A stretch of DNA of 64,000 bases from Branchinecta lynchi (GCA_023053575.1 JAKZAP010000013.1:1002001-1066000), one strand, 5' to 3'; positions 13,271-25,440 are shown, counted from the first letter of the stretch. The notes: generated from the letters alone by a model not told the origin. Translations and numbers: made by a program.

Positions 13271-13686
13271 ATTGATTCCTGTCTTCGATCTCGAATTTTG
13301 CTGGTTTTCTCAAGAGAGAAAACCAGCTTTTGTATTGTTTACTTTTTACTTCCACTACCCCTACAGGAGTCATTTTAGTAGAGCTATAGTAGGCTTTCAT
13401 GACCGCTAGATAGCATCTGAATCGCCAACAAAAAAAAGTAAAAGACTGTATTGGAAAGTGCTTGGGTCCCAACAACAGTCAGTTTATTAGGTCTAAAGTA
13501 GGCTTCGGTACTTGGCTACTTTACTAAAATAAATTCCCTACTCCGTTAGCAAAAAAATACAACAAAAGAAGAATAAGTCATACCGACAAAAATATTCTGT
13601 TCGAAAAAGTTATAATAGTTAACATACCTCCATCTCGGTTCATATCAGAAAAACAACCTCGTCGGCCATTTACTCGCCTTCGGCTC

Positions 13687-13960
13687 AAATAGGTTATTTT
13701 CAATGACCGTCTCGGTGTTATTTTCCGATATCAACCTCCATGTCTGAAGTTAACCTTTAATGTGTAGGATTTCGTTGTGCCCCGTGTGGTTGCTATGGCC
13801 ATTTGGCTTTTGTAATTAATAGGTTATATTCAATGACCGTCTCGGTGTTATTTTCGGATATCAACCTCCATGTCTGAAGTTAACCTTAAATGTGTAGGAT
13901 TTCGTTATGCCCCGTGTGGTTGCTATGGTATGGCCATTTGGCTTTTGTAATGAATAAATA
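13687..13960 (+). repeat. Tandem duplication, two units of about 131 bp
   Basis: The unit starts AGGTTAT(T/A)TTCAATGACCG and ends TGGCTTTTGTAAT. The two copies are nearly identical, the second with a small ATGGT insertion. It is a recent local duplication in RFC5 intron 7. Confidence 0.8.
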
Positions 13961-14029
13961 TGCGAAGAAAGACTAATCGAGCTTAAGTGGAAGATTCAAA
14001 CCTGTATGGCAACCGAAGGCTGCATACCA

Positions 14030-14560
14030 ACCGACCACTTTTCTGTCGGTCGATCCGGTGATCGCAAGTGAAGCTACACTTCCAGATAGGCTAGGACGAC
14101 CAGATTCAGGCCCTATGAGGGAGATGTGGGGTGGGGGGGGATCCCGGAATTGTCGTGAATCTGATTCCGATAAAACTTGAGAGTTGGCAAAGTCACATAT
14201 CCTAGGTGTCCTATTTAGTCACATATCCCAGGGTTCTTATTTTATCTTGTTATTTGTTTAGTCCATAGTAGATCCGATCACTGCGGGGGTAGTAGGAAAT
14301 CCTGTGAGATGGATTACTCTCGTACGAGTGACCCGATTTGGATGGAACTTGATAGCTAACCCGGTCTTATACCCCTAGATGTTCAGTTACAGTTCCGGAG
14401 CGGGTCTCGGCGTACGTCCGGGAAATCTCGAGAAATATAGTGGCATACTTAAGACGGAGAGATCGGACGAAACTTGGCGGACATGACTATCATACACCCT
14501 GGCGAAAAACCTCCTCGGTATCCTCCCCTACTTCAATACAAATATATTGAAAATTATAAA
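14030..14560. repeat. Family A repeat copy, degenerate
   Basis: It contains family A hallmarks (GGTCGATCCGGTGATC, GGCTAGGACGACCAG, GATTCCGATAAAACTTGA, G-rich GGTGGGGGGGGATCC) in diverged form. No open frame of interest is present. Confidence 0.5.
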
Positions 14561-15570
14561 TTCTTATAAATCTGGCAATTAAGGACTTTTCGAAGACACG
14601 CGAGTTAAACGCGAGACAGCAGCTCGCTTATCTATACTATTATTTCCAAAACTGTATTAACACGTCTAGACATGTCCGATAAGGGACTACTGACTGTGTG
14701 TGCGGGGGATGGGGGGGGGGGATATATCTCGGCGGCGATGGGGAGGTAGCCAGAATATTCTGAAGAGCCATCGGGCTTCGGCAGTCCGAACTTTACTTAG
14801 CTGGTATACATGTTCACTACAACTGCAAGTGCCAAATGAACGTTCAGCTTTTGTTTTGAGGCACTCACTGTATTTCAGTATAACTCCCCCAACATGCGGA
14901 GACAATCTTAGAGGTGAACGAAATAGACGGCTCATTCAGTCAAAATCAGTTTCGCGGCTGTAGAGGGATGGAAATTAATTGCACCTACGTAGCCAGTGTT
15001 TGTCGGCCCTCTGATAGACTAGGCTATTATTGCCCCGTGATAAAATGATGGAAAGAAAAGATTTAGTATTCCTTCTCCCTCCCCCCCCCCCCCCCCTCCC
15101 TACTTCTTCAAGTATAATAAGTGAGTAAGTAATGTATTTATTACCCGCATTTTCCACTTAGAACAAAACGGAGTAAAGAAGAAAATAACAAAAGAAGAAA
15201 AAAGAAGAGAAATTAAAGGCAAAACACAGATACAGACACATGACATTTTACAGAACAGTTACGCAATCAAGAACTTAAGTTTTTAATCCAGGGATGGTTC
15301 CATTTCCCCTGGAAATTTCAGATCACCCGATTCACTGCGATACTAGGGTCCGCAATCTGAGCCTCGTTTTTGTCGCATGCTGCAGGTCCACCTCTCGGTC
15401 GATTCCGGACTGATTCTTTCTACATCCGTTATTGCACTGCAGCGCTTCTTGAGAATCACGGACTTGCTCACCAACCAAGCCCGTGCTTCCCTGCAAGATG
15501 CTGCAGCGCTGCCGCTTCAACCAAGAAGAAAGTGAATCCGAAAACGCATATTCTGCAAAAGCAAAGAAGT

Positions 15571-15592
15571 GCTGCCGCAGCGATGCGGCAGC
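15571..15592. repeat. Perfect 9-bp GC-rich hairpin
   Basis: GCTGCCGCA and TGCGGCAGC are separated by GCGA, a perfect inverted repeat. Several CTGCAGCGCTGCCGC-like words occur just upstream (15490-15510), so the surroundings form a local cluster of related palindromes. Confidence 0.7.
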
Positions 15593-16019
15593 GCTATTGC
15601 AACAAAAACGAGGCTCTGGTGTTTTCAATCATGTAAGTGTTTTATCAATATCAATGGGACAATAACTACTCTTCAAAATCCCCAGTTAAAACCAACTTGA
15701 AAGTCGAAGACCATTCGACAAGAACACCCTCAAAAATGGGATCCATCAACAACAACAACAAGAGCTACGAGCTCATATGGCACTTGTACGAGTAGGCTGT
15801 ACAAGAAAGTAGATGAGAACGTCACAAAATACACCCGCCATCCAAAAATGCGGTTCGGAAATAGAAATAGGATATTTAGTTTCACTCATTTCTGAGCAGT
15901 TCCGGCATCGTCTCGATTGTCTGTAGCAAATGCACATGACTGTTCAAACTTTCATCCCAATAAATCCATTTGTTTGATCCCTAGACGTGCTACACGATTT
16001 CCGGTACTCACTCTATTTC

Positions 16020-18036
16020 CGCCTACCGTGGCCGAATCTGGTTCGGAATAAAAAAAATCGACCACCTAAAGCATCTTCGTTTATACCATCTATCAAGTTT
16101 CACTCGAATCTGAGAATTTTTGGAAAGTTCCGGTACCCCCCCCCCCCCCTCCCACCAACGTTGTAGGAGCCGGTTCGGGCCCAATCTCTTAATTTCCTGT
16201 TCCTGTCCATCAAGTTTGACTGAAATTGGAGCATAGCCTATCTGCAAGTTTCCAATACCCCCCTACCTTGGCCGAATCCGGCCCGGACGCCAAATAACAA
16301 ATCTAGGCCGCATAAACTCGGCACTGTCGAATTGCATCTCATTCGGTCCATCCGTTTGGTTTTTGTGCATGTCAAAAGTCCACCCACCCCCAATTCCCCT
16401 AATCGTGGTCGCATATGGTTCGGACGCATGTTTTACATGTCGAGGCTATCAATTCGTATCACCCATGAAGTTTCACTCGAATCAGACCACTCGTTCGCAA
16501 TTTATAGAAGTCAATTTCCATATTTCTCTTCTCTTGCTCCCCAAAAATGCTCGGATCTAGGAACGGAAGTTTCCGGGGGTATATTGTGTCAGGTTCTTAA
16601 GTCAAGATAATTCGGGTTGCTAGTATGCCTGCAAAGTTTCGTTGTCGTTTTACATCTGGAACTATTCTAACTCGCGACTAGCGGAATTCCAGGAAACCCC
16701 CTCCAACTCCCCCCACAGAGCCCCGAAACCATCTGGCTCCGTCAATTTCATCTAGGCCTAATGCTTGTTCCATCCATTAAGTTTCGTCCCAATCCCTCTG
16801 CTTTTAGAGTTTCTTGAGTTTCCCCCCCCCCCCCATCCCCACAGGTATCGGACCCGACCCGGACGTGACACTGAACGTCCGAGGTGATAACTCACCAGAC
16901 AAGTTTCATTCAAATCCGATCACCCGTTCAAAAGTTATGCACGCCACTAGATTCCGGATTCCCCATCCACCCACTCCCCCCACGATGGTCGGCTCGGGGA
17001 AACGGCTGTTCTCAAGTCAATCTGTTCGGATCCCTGACATACCTGCCATGTTTCATCGCCCTAGGACATCAGGAAGTATGCCGAACTCGCGGGATCGCTA
17101 GAAATCCGGACCCCCACCCCAACTCCCCCACAGTGCCCTGATCCGGACCGGTTATGTCAATGACGTGTCTAGGACATGTGCTTGTTTTGCCCACCAAGTT
17201 TCATCCCGATCCCTCCAGTTTAAGCGTTTCTCAAAATTTCCGGTTCCCTCCTCCAACTCCCCCCAGTGTCATCGGATCCGGCCCGGATTTAAAGTGAGAT
17301 GTCTGAGACACAAGGTCATCCTAAATATCAACTTTCATCAAGATCCGATCACCCGTTCGCAAGCTAAAAATACCTCAAATTTTGGCTGCACCCTCCCTCC
17401 ACCCCCCCCCCCAGATGGTCGAATCGGGGAATTGACGATTTCCTATTTAATCCGGTCGGGTCCCAGATATGCCTGTCAATTTCCATCGTCCCAGCACATC
17501 AGGAAGCACGGAACTCGCGGGATCACTACAAATTCGGACTTCTCCCCCCCCCAACTCCCCCAAAGTGAGCGGATCCGTTCCGGTTATATCAGTCACGTAT
17601 CTAGGACTTTTGCTTGTACTTTCCACCAAGTTTCATCCGGATCCCTCCACTATAAGTGTTTTCCAAGATTTCCGGTTTTCCCCTCCAACTCCCCCCAGTG
17701 TCACCGGATCCGGTCTGGATTTAAAATAGAGGGTCTGAGACACGAAGTCCTTCCATATATCAAGTTTCATTAAGATCCGATCACCCGTTCGTAAGCTAAA
17801 AATATCTCATTTTTCCTATTTTTTCCGGATTCCCCCTCCCTCCACTCCCCTCCAGATGGTCGGATCGAGGAAGCGACAATTTATAATTTAATCTGGTCCA
17901 GTTCCTGATATGCCTGCCAAGTTTCATCGTCCTAGCTTATCTGGAAGTGCCCGAACTAGCAAAACGGGACCGACAGACCGACTGACGGACAGAAATTACA
18001 ATCGCTATATGGCACTTGAGTAAGCTCAAGTGCCAT
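16020..18036 (+). repeat. Long family A array with terminal hairpin
   Basis: This array is about 2 kb. Blocks such as GTTTCATC(A/C)AGATCCGATCACCCG, TCCACTCCCC(C)CAGATGGTCG and TGCCTGCCAAGTTTCATCGTCC recur with a period near 416 bp (17280 and 17700 units align well). It ends GACCGACAGACCGAC, then a 10-bp stem hairpin GGCACTTGAG TAAG CTCAAGTGCC (18008-18031) followed by an A run. The hairpin suggests a Helitron-like or other rolling-circle 3' end, but no CTRR terminus follows it, so the class is uncertain. The 202-aa frame at 17165-17773 is a repeat by-product. Confidence 0.65.
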
Positions 18037-18196
18037 AAAAAACAGACCCATCATGGACCTTAGTATTTGTAGTCAGTGCAGAGACTGTCAACGAGCTAAA
18101 AAAAAATCTTAGATAGCATGCAGCTGGGCGAAATGTTTCCGAGCCAAAAAGTAACCAAAAAAAAATATTGAAAGTGGATATTAATCGAAAACCTAC

Positions 18197-18274
18197 CTTT
18201 ATGCATGAATACATGTAGCTCGGATAGGATGTCTGTCAAAGCCAGGCCTTTGAGTATCTGCAGGTCCCGGAGCT
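18197..18274 (-). CDS. RFC5: Replication factor C subunit 5, exon 7
   Basis: This is a 78-nt exon with acceptor TATTTTAG and donor AAAG|GTAGGT. It encodes residues about 249-275 (LRDLQILKGLALTDILSELH...), the linker from the AAA+ lid to the collar domain. Both boundary codons are split in the phases required by exons 6 and 8. Confidence 0.92.
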
Positions 18275-18299
18275 CTAAAATAGAAAAGATGTTTTACTG

Positions 18300-18520
18300 A
18301 AAAGTAGGGGCGTCGCGTTTGGGGGGGGGGGGGGGATGCCCCTCCAATGTTGTCGGCCAGTCAGTAAAAAATATCCGAATCGGCGCGAAGCTCCGCCGTG
18401 TTTCGTAAAAAACAGTCGATTTTTTTCGTTAAAACAGTCGGTTTTCTGAAAATCAGTCTTTTTTCATCAAAACGGTAGTTTTTTTTTTATTAAACTGTCG
18501 ATTTCTCATGCGTGGTACCA
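18300..18520 (+). repeat. hAT-related C/G-tract repeat
   Basis: It begins GGGGCGTCGCG followed by a G run, ATGCCCCTCCAATGTTGTCGGCC and repeated CAGTCG-TTTTT words. The same motif set occurs in the bounded hAT elements at 49000-49333 and 22997-23290. I could not define a target duplication for this copy. Confidence 0.5.
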
Positions 18521-18739
18521 AAGGAGTTGTGTCCCCTCCTTTGTGAGTTTTTTCAACGCGAAATTTTAGGTAAAAATCATTTTCATTTTTTTTATTCTTG
18601 AAGTATACAGTTTTAAATTGTTGCAAGTTTGTAATTAATGAATACTTGAATATGCAAAAGCGTAATTGTATATAGTTACTTTCGACGAGAGATTAAATAT
18701 TCGGTATTTAATAATACAGCACAAAATATGTTTGAACAA

Positions 18740-18850
18740 TAAAGATTGATTGATAAACGGAACACCAGGTATGTTTTAGTCTCGCGATATTTCGGCCCTT
18801 CCTGTCATGCGTCCTCTTCAGGCTCGAGTCAAAACAAGTGCACAAGCGCT
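18740..18850 (-). repeat. Hammerhead-like palindromic module
   Basis: On the minus strand it reads CTGAAGAGGACGCATGACAG then AAGGGCCGAAATATCG. CTGANGA, then a stem closed by G-C, then GAAA is the half-core of a hammerhead ribozyme. Similar modules recur at 22215, 27012, 46516, 53405, 57748 and 62463. Comparable modules are known from Penelope-like retroelement ends. The second strand of the catalytic core was not identified. Confidence 0.4.
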
Positions 18851-19232
18851 CAGAGTGGAGTGTGAAAAAATGAACTGTTATGTTTTTCCATTCGCCTAAT
18901 ACGTAACTCGGATCACGCAATTGCATTGTCACCAGCAACTGAGTTCTCACAGTCTACAAACCCAGTTTTGTCCATCTTTGTGCATTAGTTTTTTGCCCTC
19001 TATGCGCAACGTATGTGCTATATGTGCTTGTACCTCTATGCTTGAAATACTCAGAAACTACAACGGTAAACGATTGCCAAAATATATTTTTGGGGGGGTG
19101 ACACGCGATAGCGGGCTTTCTTCAAAAGTGACATTACGATCAGAAACTGAACATTTCCTGAACTTCGTTTCCACTTTGCTAACTTGACTAAAGCCCAAAT
19201 CCGCCGCAACGAAAACACACAGAAGAGAGCAG

Positions 19233-19533
19233 TTATGGAGCGTGTTCCACCCTCCTAACAACAGTAACAATAGTTACTATTTTCGTTCCAACCTCGTAAA
19301 AAGTTACTACACTGACCGTTCTAACCTTCTCGAAATAGTAACTATTTGCTTACCATGCTCGGGTGCGCGGTAACTACGCATCTCTGTAACGTGATTGGTC
19401 GGGTTCCCCCGTGGCATGATATTTTGCTGGAAGACAGAAAAACCGTTCCAGCCTTCACGACAAAAAGCCAGAATTCGCGACGTCATACGTAGTAACTACG
19501 GTAAGCGGTAAGTATGCTGTAACACGCTCATGA
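19233..19533. mobile_element. Probable MITE
   Basis: The ends ATGGAGCGTGTTCCA and (reverse complement of the right end) ATGAGCGTGTTACAGC form an imperfect inverted repeat. The interior repeats GTAACTA(C/T)T motifs in both orientations. It has no coding capacity and its target duplication is not clear. Confidence 0.45.
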
Positions 19534-20093
19534 TTACCGACAAACACCCGAAGTCCCATTCGTCCTTCTTTTGACCAACTTTTATAAAAAAGCTTCGGTA
19601 GCCCTCCAAACCCACAACCTGTACCCATTTTTTAAGAAGTGGATAATATAGAGCGTAAATAAGTGTAACTTAGTTGTCGAAATCTTGTGTATTTTTTATA
19701 ATATTCATATGCCATTGAATGGACCAGATGGTTTAGGAATCGTCTGTTTTATACATTATTGTGTACTCCCCAGTTCTGAGGGAAATAAATGGATAAATAA
19801 ATAAATAAATATAAACTTGATTCACTGAGAAACGGAGATAACAAATAGCTCCTCTTTTTTTTTTAAGGACTTTTAAACCAGTCCTTGAACCATGAACTCC
19901 CACCACCACCGTACTCCAGAGGTAGAGAGCCCAAAGAGCGACAAAACGAAAACATTCCTAAAACTGAACCATTCTGAAGTTTATTATCCTGATGATGAAT
20001 GATGATTTTGACGTAATTTATTGCTGCTGCATGTTACTGTGGTTTAACGAGTAGCTAACCCATCTTTTGCGTGTCCACGATTTAGGCATTAAT

Positions 20094-20094
<1 letters not shown>

Positions 20095-20124
<30 letters not shown>
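20095..20124 (+). repeat. (AG)n microsatellite, 15 units
   Basis: An uninterrupted AG dinucleotide run. Confidence 0.95.
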
Positions 20125-20126
<2 letters not shown>

Positions 20127-20526
20127 CTCCCAAATGGGGAGGAGTTAAGGGATGACAAGTGACAGTTTGGAGCTAAGCCCCGCCCTGTGGGAGGATCTAC
20201 GTGGGTATATTTAGAAACTATCACAGCATAACTTAATTCATTTTCTTACAAATTATAAATAACAAACATATAAATAACAAACACACACTACGATTCAGCA
20301 TTGAACACCGAAGTAAAAAAAAGGCACAAACGAGTTCTCGTAACGATTAGTGCGGACTTTAGGGGGTAGAAATTTATTTTGATCGCGTTCGATTATTGGG
20401 AGGAGCTGTTTCCGGTAGCAGTGACCGGTGGCTCGTATTGGCTAGGATAGATTTGCCAAACTGCAAAATCAGTTTAGTGTGAAAGGCTCTACGCGTCAAT
20501 GTGAAAGTGGCTTAACAATGCCTTAC

Positions 20527-20738
20527 TTTTCGAAGCTGTTGCGAAGTCATCATTCAACAGCCAATTGCCAACCGCCGCCATGTCTGACGGTAGAGGGTGT
20601 CCCACGCAAGTATACACCGTATCCTCCGTGACTTCAGGGAACGCCATGGTCGTGGCTTGGAGGATGTTCAACACTCGTCTCATGTCTCCGCCACTTAAGG
20701 CCAGAAGAGCTTTTCGACCACTCTCTGACACTGTCACC
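20527..20738 (-). CDS. RFC5: Replication factor C subunit 5, exon 6
   Basis: This is a 212-nt exon with acceptor TTGCTTGCAG and donor GAAAA|GTAAGG. It encodes residues about 178-249. It includes the sensor-2/lid region of the AAA+ clamp-loader ATPase (LALSGGDMRRVLNILQATTM) and VYTCVGHPLPSDM. RFC5 is a small subunit of the clamp loader that opens PCNA at primer-template junctions. It joins in frame to exon 5 (AA|G, Lys) and exon 7. Confidence 0.95.
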
Positions 20739-20911
20739 CTGCAAGCAAAAAGAGACTTCATATCAAGGACTGATACAGTAATAAGTTGTCGTTGACATCA
20801 GCTTTTCACAGAAGCCTTCCTTTACAAGGACCTCCTAATTCACAGGGACGCGGGACCTTCCAACACTTGTCCTTTAAGTCGAAATCGCTCTAACATCTGC
20901 AGTGTCTAGAT

Positions 20912-21272
20912 CAGTGGTTCCAACCGGTGGTAGGCGTACCCAAAAGGGTACGAGAACCTCGAGGTACGCGAAGGTCCCGAAATCAAGTTAGTCTATAATT
21001 TTAATATCTCGCTTCAGTCGTTTTTTAGTCTCCTAACTCAGTTTCGGTATTGTCCTCAAGATCAAATACACCATCGTACGCAATTTCAGATTTACATGCC
21101 TTATGATTGACAATAAATATCGTGTTTTTTTGGTACGGGTTGTGGTACAAAATAGTGAAAATAACAATTGATCAAAAAAGGGTACGAAACTTTTTGAACC
21201 TTCATAAAGGGTAAGCAACATTTTTGACGCTTGATTACTGATACGCGATAAGGAAAAGGTTGGGAACCACTG
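20912..21272. mobile_element. hAT-type MITE, 361 bp
   Basis: The termini are CAGTGGTTCCAACC and (right, inverted) CAGTGGTTCCCAACC, flanked by a perfect 8-bp duplication GTCTAGAT (20904-20911 and 21273-21280). The CAGTGGTTC(T/C)CAACC terminus is the classic signature of hAT elements in animals. It is non-coding and lies in RFC5 intron 5. Confidence 0.9.
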
Positions 21273-21280
21273 GTCTAGAT

Positions 21281-22110
21281 CACCCATCCAAGATCGCAGG
21301 TCAAACAAGGACCCAATACAACCGTGGGATCATCTAGTGTCACGACTGAGAAGCACATACGTATACAAATTCAGAATAGACTAAAAAAAGAAGGTTAGAC
21401 AAAAAGAAAAAGATTTAGCTCTTGTGTGAGCAAAAATCAACAATAAAATCAAAAAATTTGGCATTATCTATTTCTGTCAATATTTTGTTTTGAGGTATCG
21501 ACGTCATTTATAACAAAAACGAATAAGCCAATCGAGCCTCCGCCTTTGGTCTGATGCAGGGACTATGGATACCCCGACAAAACTGAGCTGAGCTAGAGGT
21601 ATTTGCTGATCATTAAGTTGCTGTCCGTCTACTTCCCCTTCACCGTTGCGCATGTCAGAGGAATTAGTGCAGGAGGCGCGCTGACACGGTCTGCAGCGCG
21701 TCCAGACAGCCAATCCGCTTTTACTTTGAAAATTTCTTCTCCGGGGCTTTACTGCGATATAGCTATTTGTAGAGGTACCGAATTGTACTGTTCCGCCTAG
21801 CTCCTATCATTCACTCGTTTGCATGGGGCAGGGTATATGGATCTATTCGACTCCTGATGGTTGTATTACAGAGACAGGACGGGGGTTCTTGTGCTTATAT
21901 GTTCTTGTTTCTACCTAACCATTAACCAGCCCGTGTAAATTAACCAAATCGTGTACCGTAGGTGTATCAGCCAAGATACTGTAAACATTCTGATCCACTG
22001 AATAATACTCCATGACTAATTCCAAAAAACGCCAGTTACCTCAGGAAGAAGGAGTATGTGTCTCCGTAACGACTCAAACTCAAGACTCAAATCCTTTGTC
22101 AAGCAATCAC
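21281..22110. other. Intronic sequence, nothing recognised
   Basis: This is part of RFC5 intron 5 (20739-23805). No conserved exon, RNA or bounded element was identified. Confidence 0.4.
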
Positions 22111-22124
22111 GGCGATCTTTGGGA

Positions 22125-22275
22125 GCATACATATTCTTTGAGCCCAAGCTGACTTTGAAACATTTATTCCAACAATGTTTTCAACGGATACGTCAGCTAC
22201 GATTCTTCATCAGCGATATTTCGGCCCTTCTTGGCAAGGGTCCTCGTCAGGCTGTCTGTCCTCTTGTTCAACGTA
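22125..22275 (-). repeat. Half fold-back repeat with hammerhead-like module
   Basis: It contains TTCTTTGAGCCCAAGCTGAC, AACGGATACGTCAGCTACGA, CATCAGCGATATTTCGGCCC and CTTGGCAAGGGTCCTCGTCA. The same words form both arms of the fold-back elements at 46377 and 53356, so this is a single-armed copy. On the minus strand it gives CTGACGAG, a stem, then CGAAA. Confidence 0.6.
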
Positions 22276-22996
22276 GGGGAAGGAAACAAACCTGTAACAT
22301 GGCTTTGGGAGCAGCTGTGTCACCACTTCTTCCTTTCTTCCACTAGGTACCCGGAGAGGCCGGAGATTTTGCATCGGCAAGGAGAGATAGTCTGCTAGAG
22401 TATTCACGTGAGGGTGGAATTTACGCTACACATGTGGCCATGTCTTAAAGTGGACATTCGTTGTTCTATTAGTTGCAAATAGTGTTGGCTCGTGTTTTGG
22501 ATTCCGGAAAAGAAAGATTTGGCTGATGTTTGCAACAGTCATCCCTGTCAGCTGGTAATTTATTGCTTCTCCCTTGTTTCACGCTATGTCAAACGACTCC
22601 TTTTACTGAGGGATCTTCTTCGTCTTTTTGTTTGGTGTCAGTTACGTCCACTTTCTGTTCTGGGATAGAAAAGCATTTTTTGTTTGGTGATTTGTTTATT
22701 TATTTTTTTTAGAATGAATAAAATCCTATTTGTCCACAGAAAGAGCACCACTTATTTTTTGTTGTAGCTCTAACTAGTCATGAGCTGATGTACCCTTGCT
22801 CTCACTTTGAATTAAATATTGTATCGCCCATCAACAGCACAAAGGACAAAAAAGATGGAGTATGTAAAAAAAACGAAAAAAAACGACTATAAAAACAAAA
22901 CAACATTAACCTAGATACAAAATCAAACAAATCTTATCAAAAAATATATAGGCTTTGTACAGGCTTCGCTTAGTTCAGAACAAAGTGAGAAGTGCG

Positions 22997-23290
22997 ACCA
23001 GGGGCGCCATGACTGGGTGGGGGGAGAGGCTCCCCCCCCCCACCCCCAACGTTGTCGGAAAAAATAACCGAGTCTTCGCGCCGACTGATTTTTCGTCAAA
23101 TCAGTTGATTTTCTGTAAAACAATCGGTTTTTCTGAGAATCAGTGAACTTTTTTTTTCAAAACTGTACTTTTTTCTTGAAAACAGTTGTTTTTTCTGCAA
23201 AAACAGTCGGTAAAAATTACCAGGGGGCAATGCCTTGCCCCCCTCCCCACACACACACATTTTGGCTAGTAAAGCCTCTAGGAACGACAT
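22997..23290. mobile_element. hAT-like MITE relative
   Basis: It runs from CAGGGGCGCCATGACTGG to GCTAGTAAAGCCTCTAG. The layout matches the bounded element at 49000-49333 (CAGGGGCGTCAC... to ...GCAAAGCCTCTG) with the same CAGTCG-TTTTT interior. The flanking 8 bases match only at GCGAC/ACGAC, so the target duplication is degraded or absent. Confidence 0.6.
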
Positions 23291-23805
23291 GAAATAACTT
23301 TTGATTGCGGGGGAGCCACCTAACGGACTGGTTAGCTGATGATTTTTCGAGACCCGCTTTGTATGTTCCTTTGAAATAGAGGTAAACTATTCACATAAAT
23401 ATAAATAAATATTTTGGCAACCCACAAATTTGTCTCGCTTTAAATGCCGCAAGCGTAGTGGGCGGCGCTACAACTATAGCTCGTTTACAAAGCTGTCACA
23501 GCGTTACCGCCGAATCTGACCTTTTCCTATAGCTTTCCTATAACTTTCTATAGCTCGTTTACGAAGCATGGAAAGCATAGGTCTTGGCGCTGCTCTCTAG
23601 TGTTATTTTGCTCTGCTATATACAGTAAAAGCTGCACAACCGAGAGAGCAGTGAAAACAACTGAGCTCGTGATGACGATGAAGAAATGTATCACTAGGTA
23701 CAAACAACAAAAGTGCAGTACGTCACTATGATATAATTCACTTGAGTAGCTTCTCTAGCCAAAATCGGACTTCTGAAAGATTCCGAAAGGTAGAAAAAGA
23801 CTTAC

Positions 23806-23965
23806 TTTTCTTGCTCCACTACGTAGTTCAAACGAGGCAAAATCTGTGCGGGTTTTAGGGGTCCAAACCGAAACCGCGTACACCTGGACTGCAACGCGGG
23901 GATGATCTTGCTCATGTAATTGCAAATCAAGCAAAAACGGACGTTTTCTGTGTACTTCTCGATAA
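23806..23965 (-). CDS. RFC5: Replication factor C subunit 5, exon 5
   Basis: This is a 160-nt exon with acceptor ACTTTTCAG and donor GAAAA|GTAAGT, residues about 125-178. It holds sensor 1 and the SRC motif (residues about 151-153, in IIPALQSRCTRFRFGPL). The SRC arginine is the finger that completes the neighbouring subunit's ATP site in the clamp loader. The 23.4-kb intron 4 carrying the Polinton lies immediately upstream in the gene. Confidence 0.95.
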
Positions 23966-24189
23966 CTGAAAAGATATAATCAGGTATAGGTGTTTTTCAC
24001 CGAACGAGAAAAACGATATTCCATTCTACAGTCTTTTGCACTCCTCAAATTATAATCACTGTATCCATTTTTGTTTGTTTTAATTTAATTTAATTTCAAA
24101 ATAAATGCGGCACAACATTTCATGCGCGAGCAAATTAATTGGCACTTGTCATTAACCTACAACAAAAGCATATATACAATTGTCATAAA

Positions 24190-25135
24190 ATAAATAGTAA
24201 TTCAAGTAAGGTTGTTATGGTACAAGGTAAACCGAGGCACAAACCTATTACGGTCCCTTTCAGTTTTACAAGCGACCGGTGTGAGTTTTGGTACTTTCAT
24301 AGCTGCTTCTCTTGGAGGTCTGGTTCTTTCGGGTTTAAAGGGCGGAGAAAGGATATTTCGGTAGAAAGGGTGGGATAACAAATTTGTTCCGAAACGTTGG
24401 CACAGCTGTTCTCTACGAACTGAAAGGGGTTCCAGCTTGCACTCCTTTAGGAGATATGAGTACGGCAATGCATGGCCACCAATTATTATTTGAACAGCAC
24501 GTTTTTGGATTCTTTCCAACTTATCTGAGTCACTATTTGTAATTCCATAATGCCGTGCTGGACAGGCATATTCAAGTAGTGAACGGACAAACATACAATA
24601 CAAATCCTTCATTCTATCTTTAGGGACTTTGAATTTCTTTAGGGTTTTTAACATACTCATGGAAGAGTTAGCTTTCTTTAGAATATACTTGGTATTTTCC
24701 TCCCAAGACATATCAGAAGATAATAATGCCAAGGAGTGTGATTTGGTCAGAAGTAAGGTTATCAGGAATGGGAGGGTGGAACTGTGGGAGAGTTTATTTA
24801 AGACATTAAATTGTTAGTAGTGTAGATTTGTCACTGTTCACTACCATATTCGACCGAGAAGCTTCTGTAGCAATATCCTGAATTATACCCAAAGATTGAT
24901 TTTTAAATTCTTTCCCACAACTTCTGCCAGTGATAAATCGTCTACGAATTTCCATCACTCATCAATATTCTGAGCACCATCATTTATCATAATAAGAAAC
25001 CACAGAGGACCAAGCACAGTTCCCTGGGGAACCCCACAAAAAACTGGAAGCGCGTCTGACATGCACTGTTTATACTTAACAACTTGTAATCTTCTGGCTG
25101 CATTTTTTTCAAATTGTTAGGCTGTCGAATTGGAA
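24190..25135 (-). pseudogene. CR1-like LINE reverse-transcriptase fragment
   Basis: Reading on the minus strand, the fragment starts with RT motif B (GVPQGTVLGP), then motif C (WKFVDDLSL), then stops and frameshifts. A clean 176-aa frame follows at 24732-24202 carrying the post-RT domain (VRSLLEYACPARHYG, LERIQKRA, RREQLCQRFG, RFVPRF). It belongs to the same family as the LINE at 27446, whose motif C also has VDD in place of ADD. It is 5' truncated near 25135 and inactive. Confidence 0.8.
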
Positions 25136-25318
25136 TGGAATAGTGGAATAGGAATAGAATTTTATTTTTCAAAAGCAGCTGTCACAGCGTTACCGCCGAA
25201 TCTGACCTTTTCCTCATAAAATGATGAATAACAAAGAAAAAAAACACTAAAAAAACTAACTGCAGAAAGTTTCGGTTAGTATCGTCAAAATAGATATGGC
25301 TTATGGAGCTATATCTGA

Positions 25319-25440
25319 ACTTGCTTTTCTCTGACGATTAGCCTGGCGAAGACTGGATCTGGCGAAGACAAGACCTGATTGTCTGGATCAAATATTCGAT
25401 TTTTGGGATCCCATCGACACCTGTGGTCTTGTTGTATTTT
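25319..25440 (+). repeat. Family B head fragment
   Basis: The sequence GAAGACAAGACCTGATTGTC...TTTTTGGGATCCCATCGACACC...GGTCTTGTT is shared, in the same or inverted order, with 54317-54420 and 60525-60605. No tandem units follow. Confidence 0.55.

Noticed and set aside
17165..17773. 202-codon frame in the family A array
   Set aside because: The same periodic repeat gives overlapping frames in the region; the composition is low complexity and no domain is visible.
18008..18036. Helitron 3' end
   Set aside because: The hairpin is right in form, but no CTRR follows it and no Rep/helicase is present; kept only as a possibility in the repeat entry.
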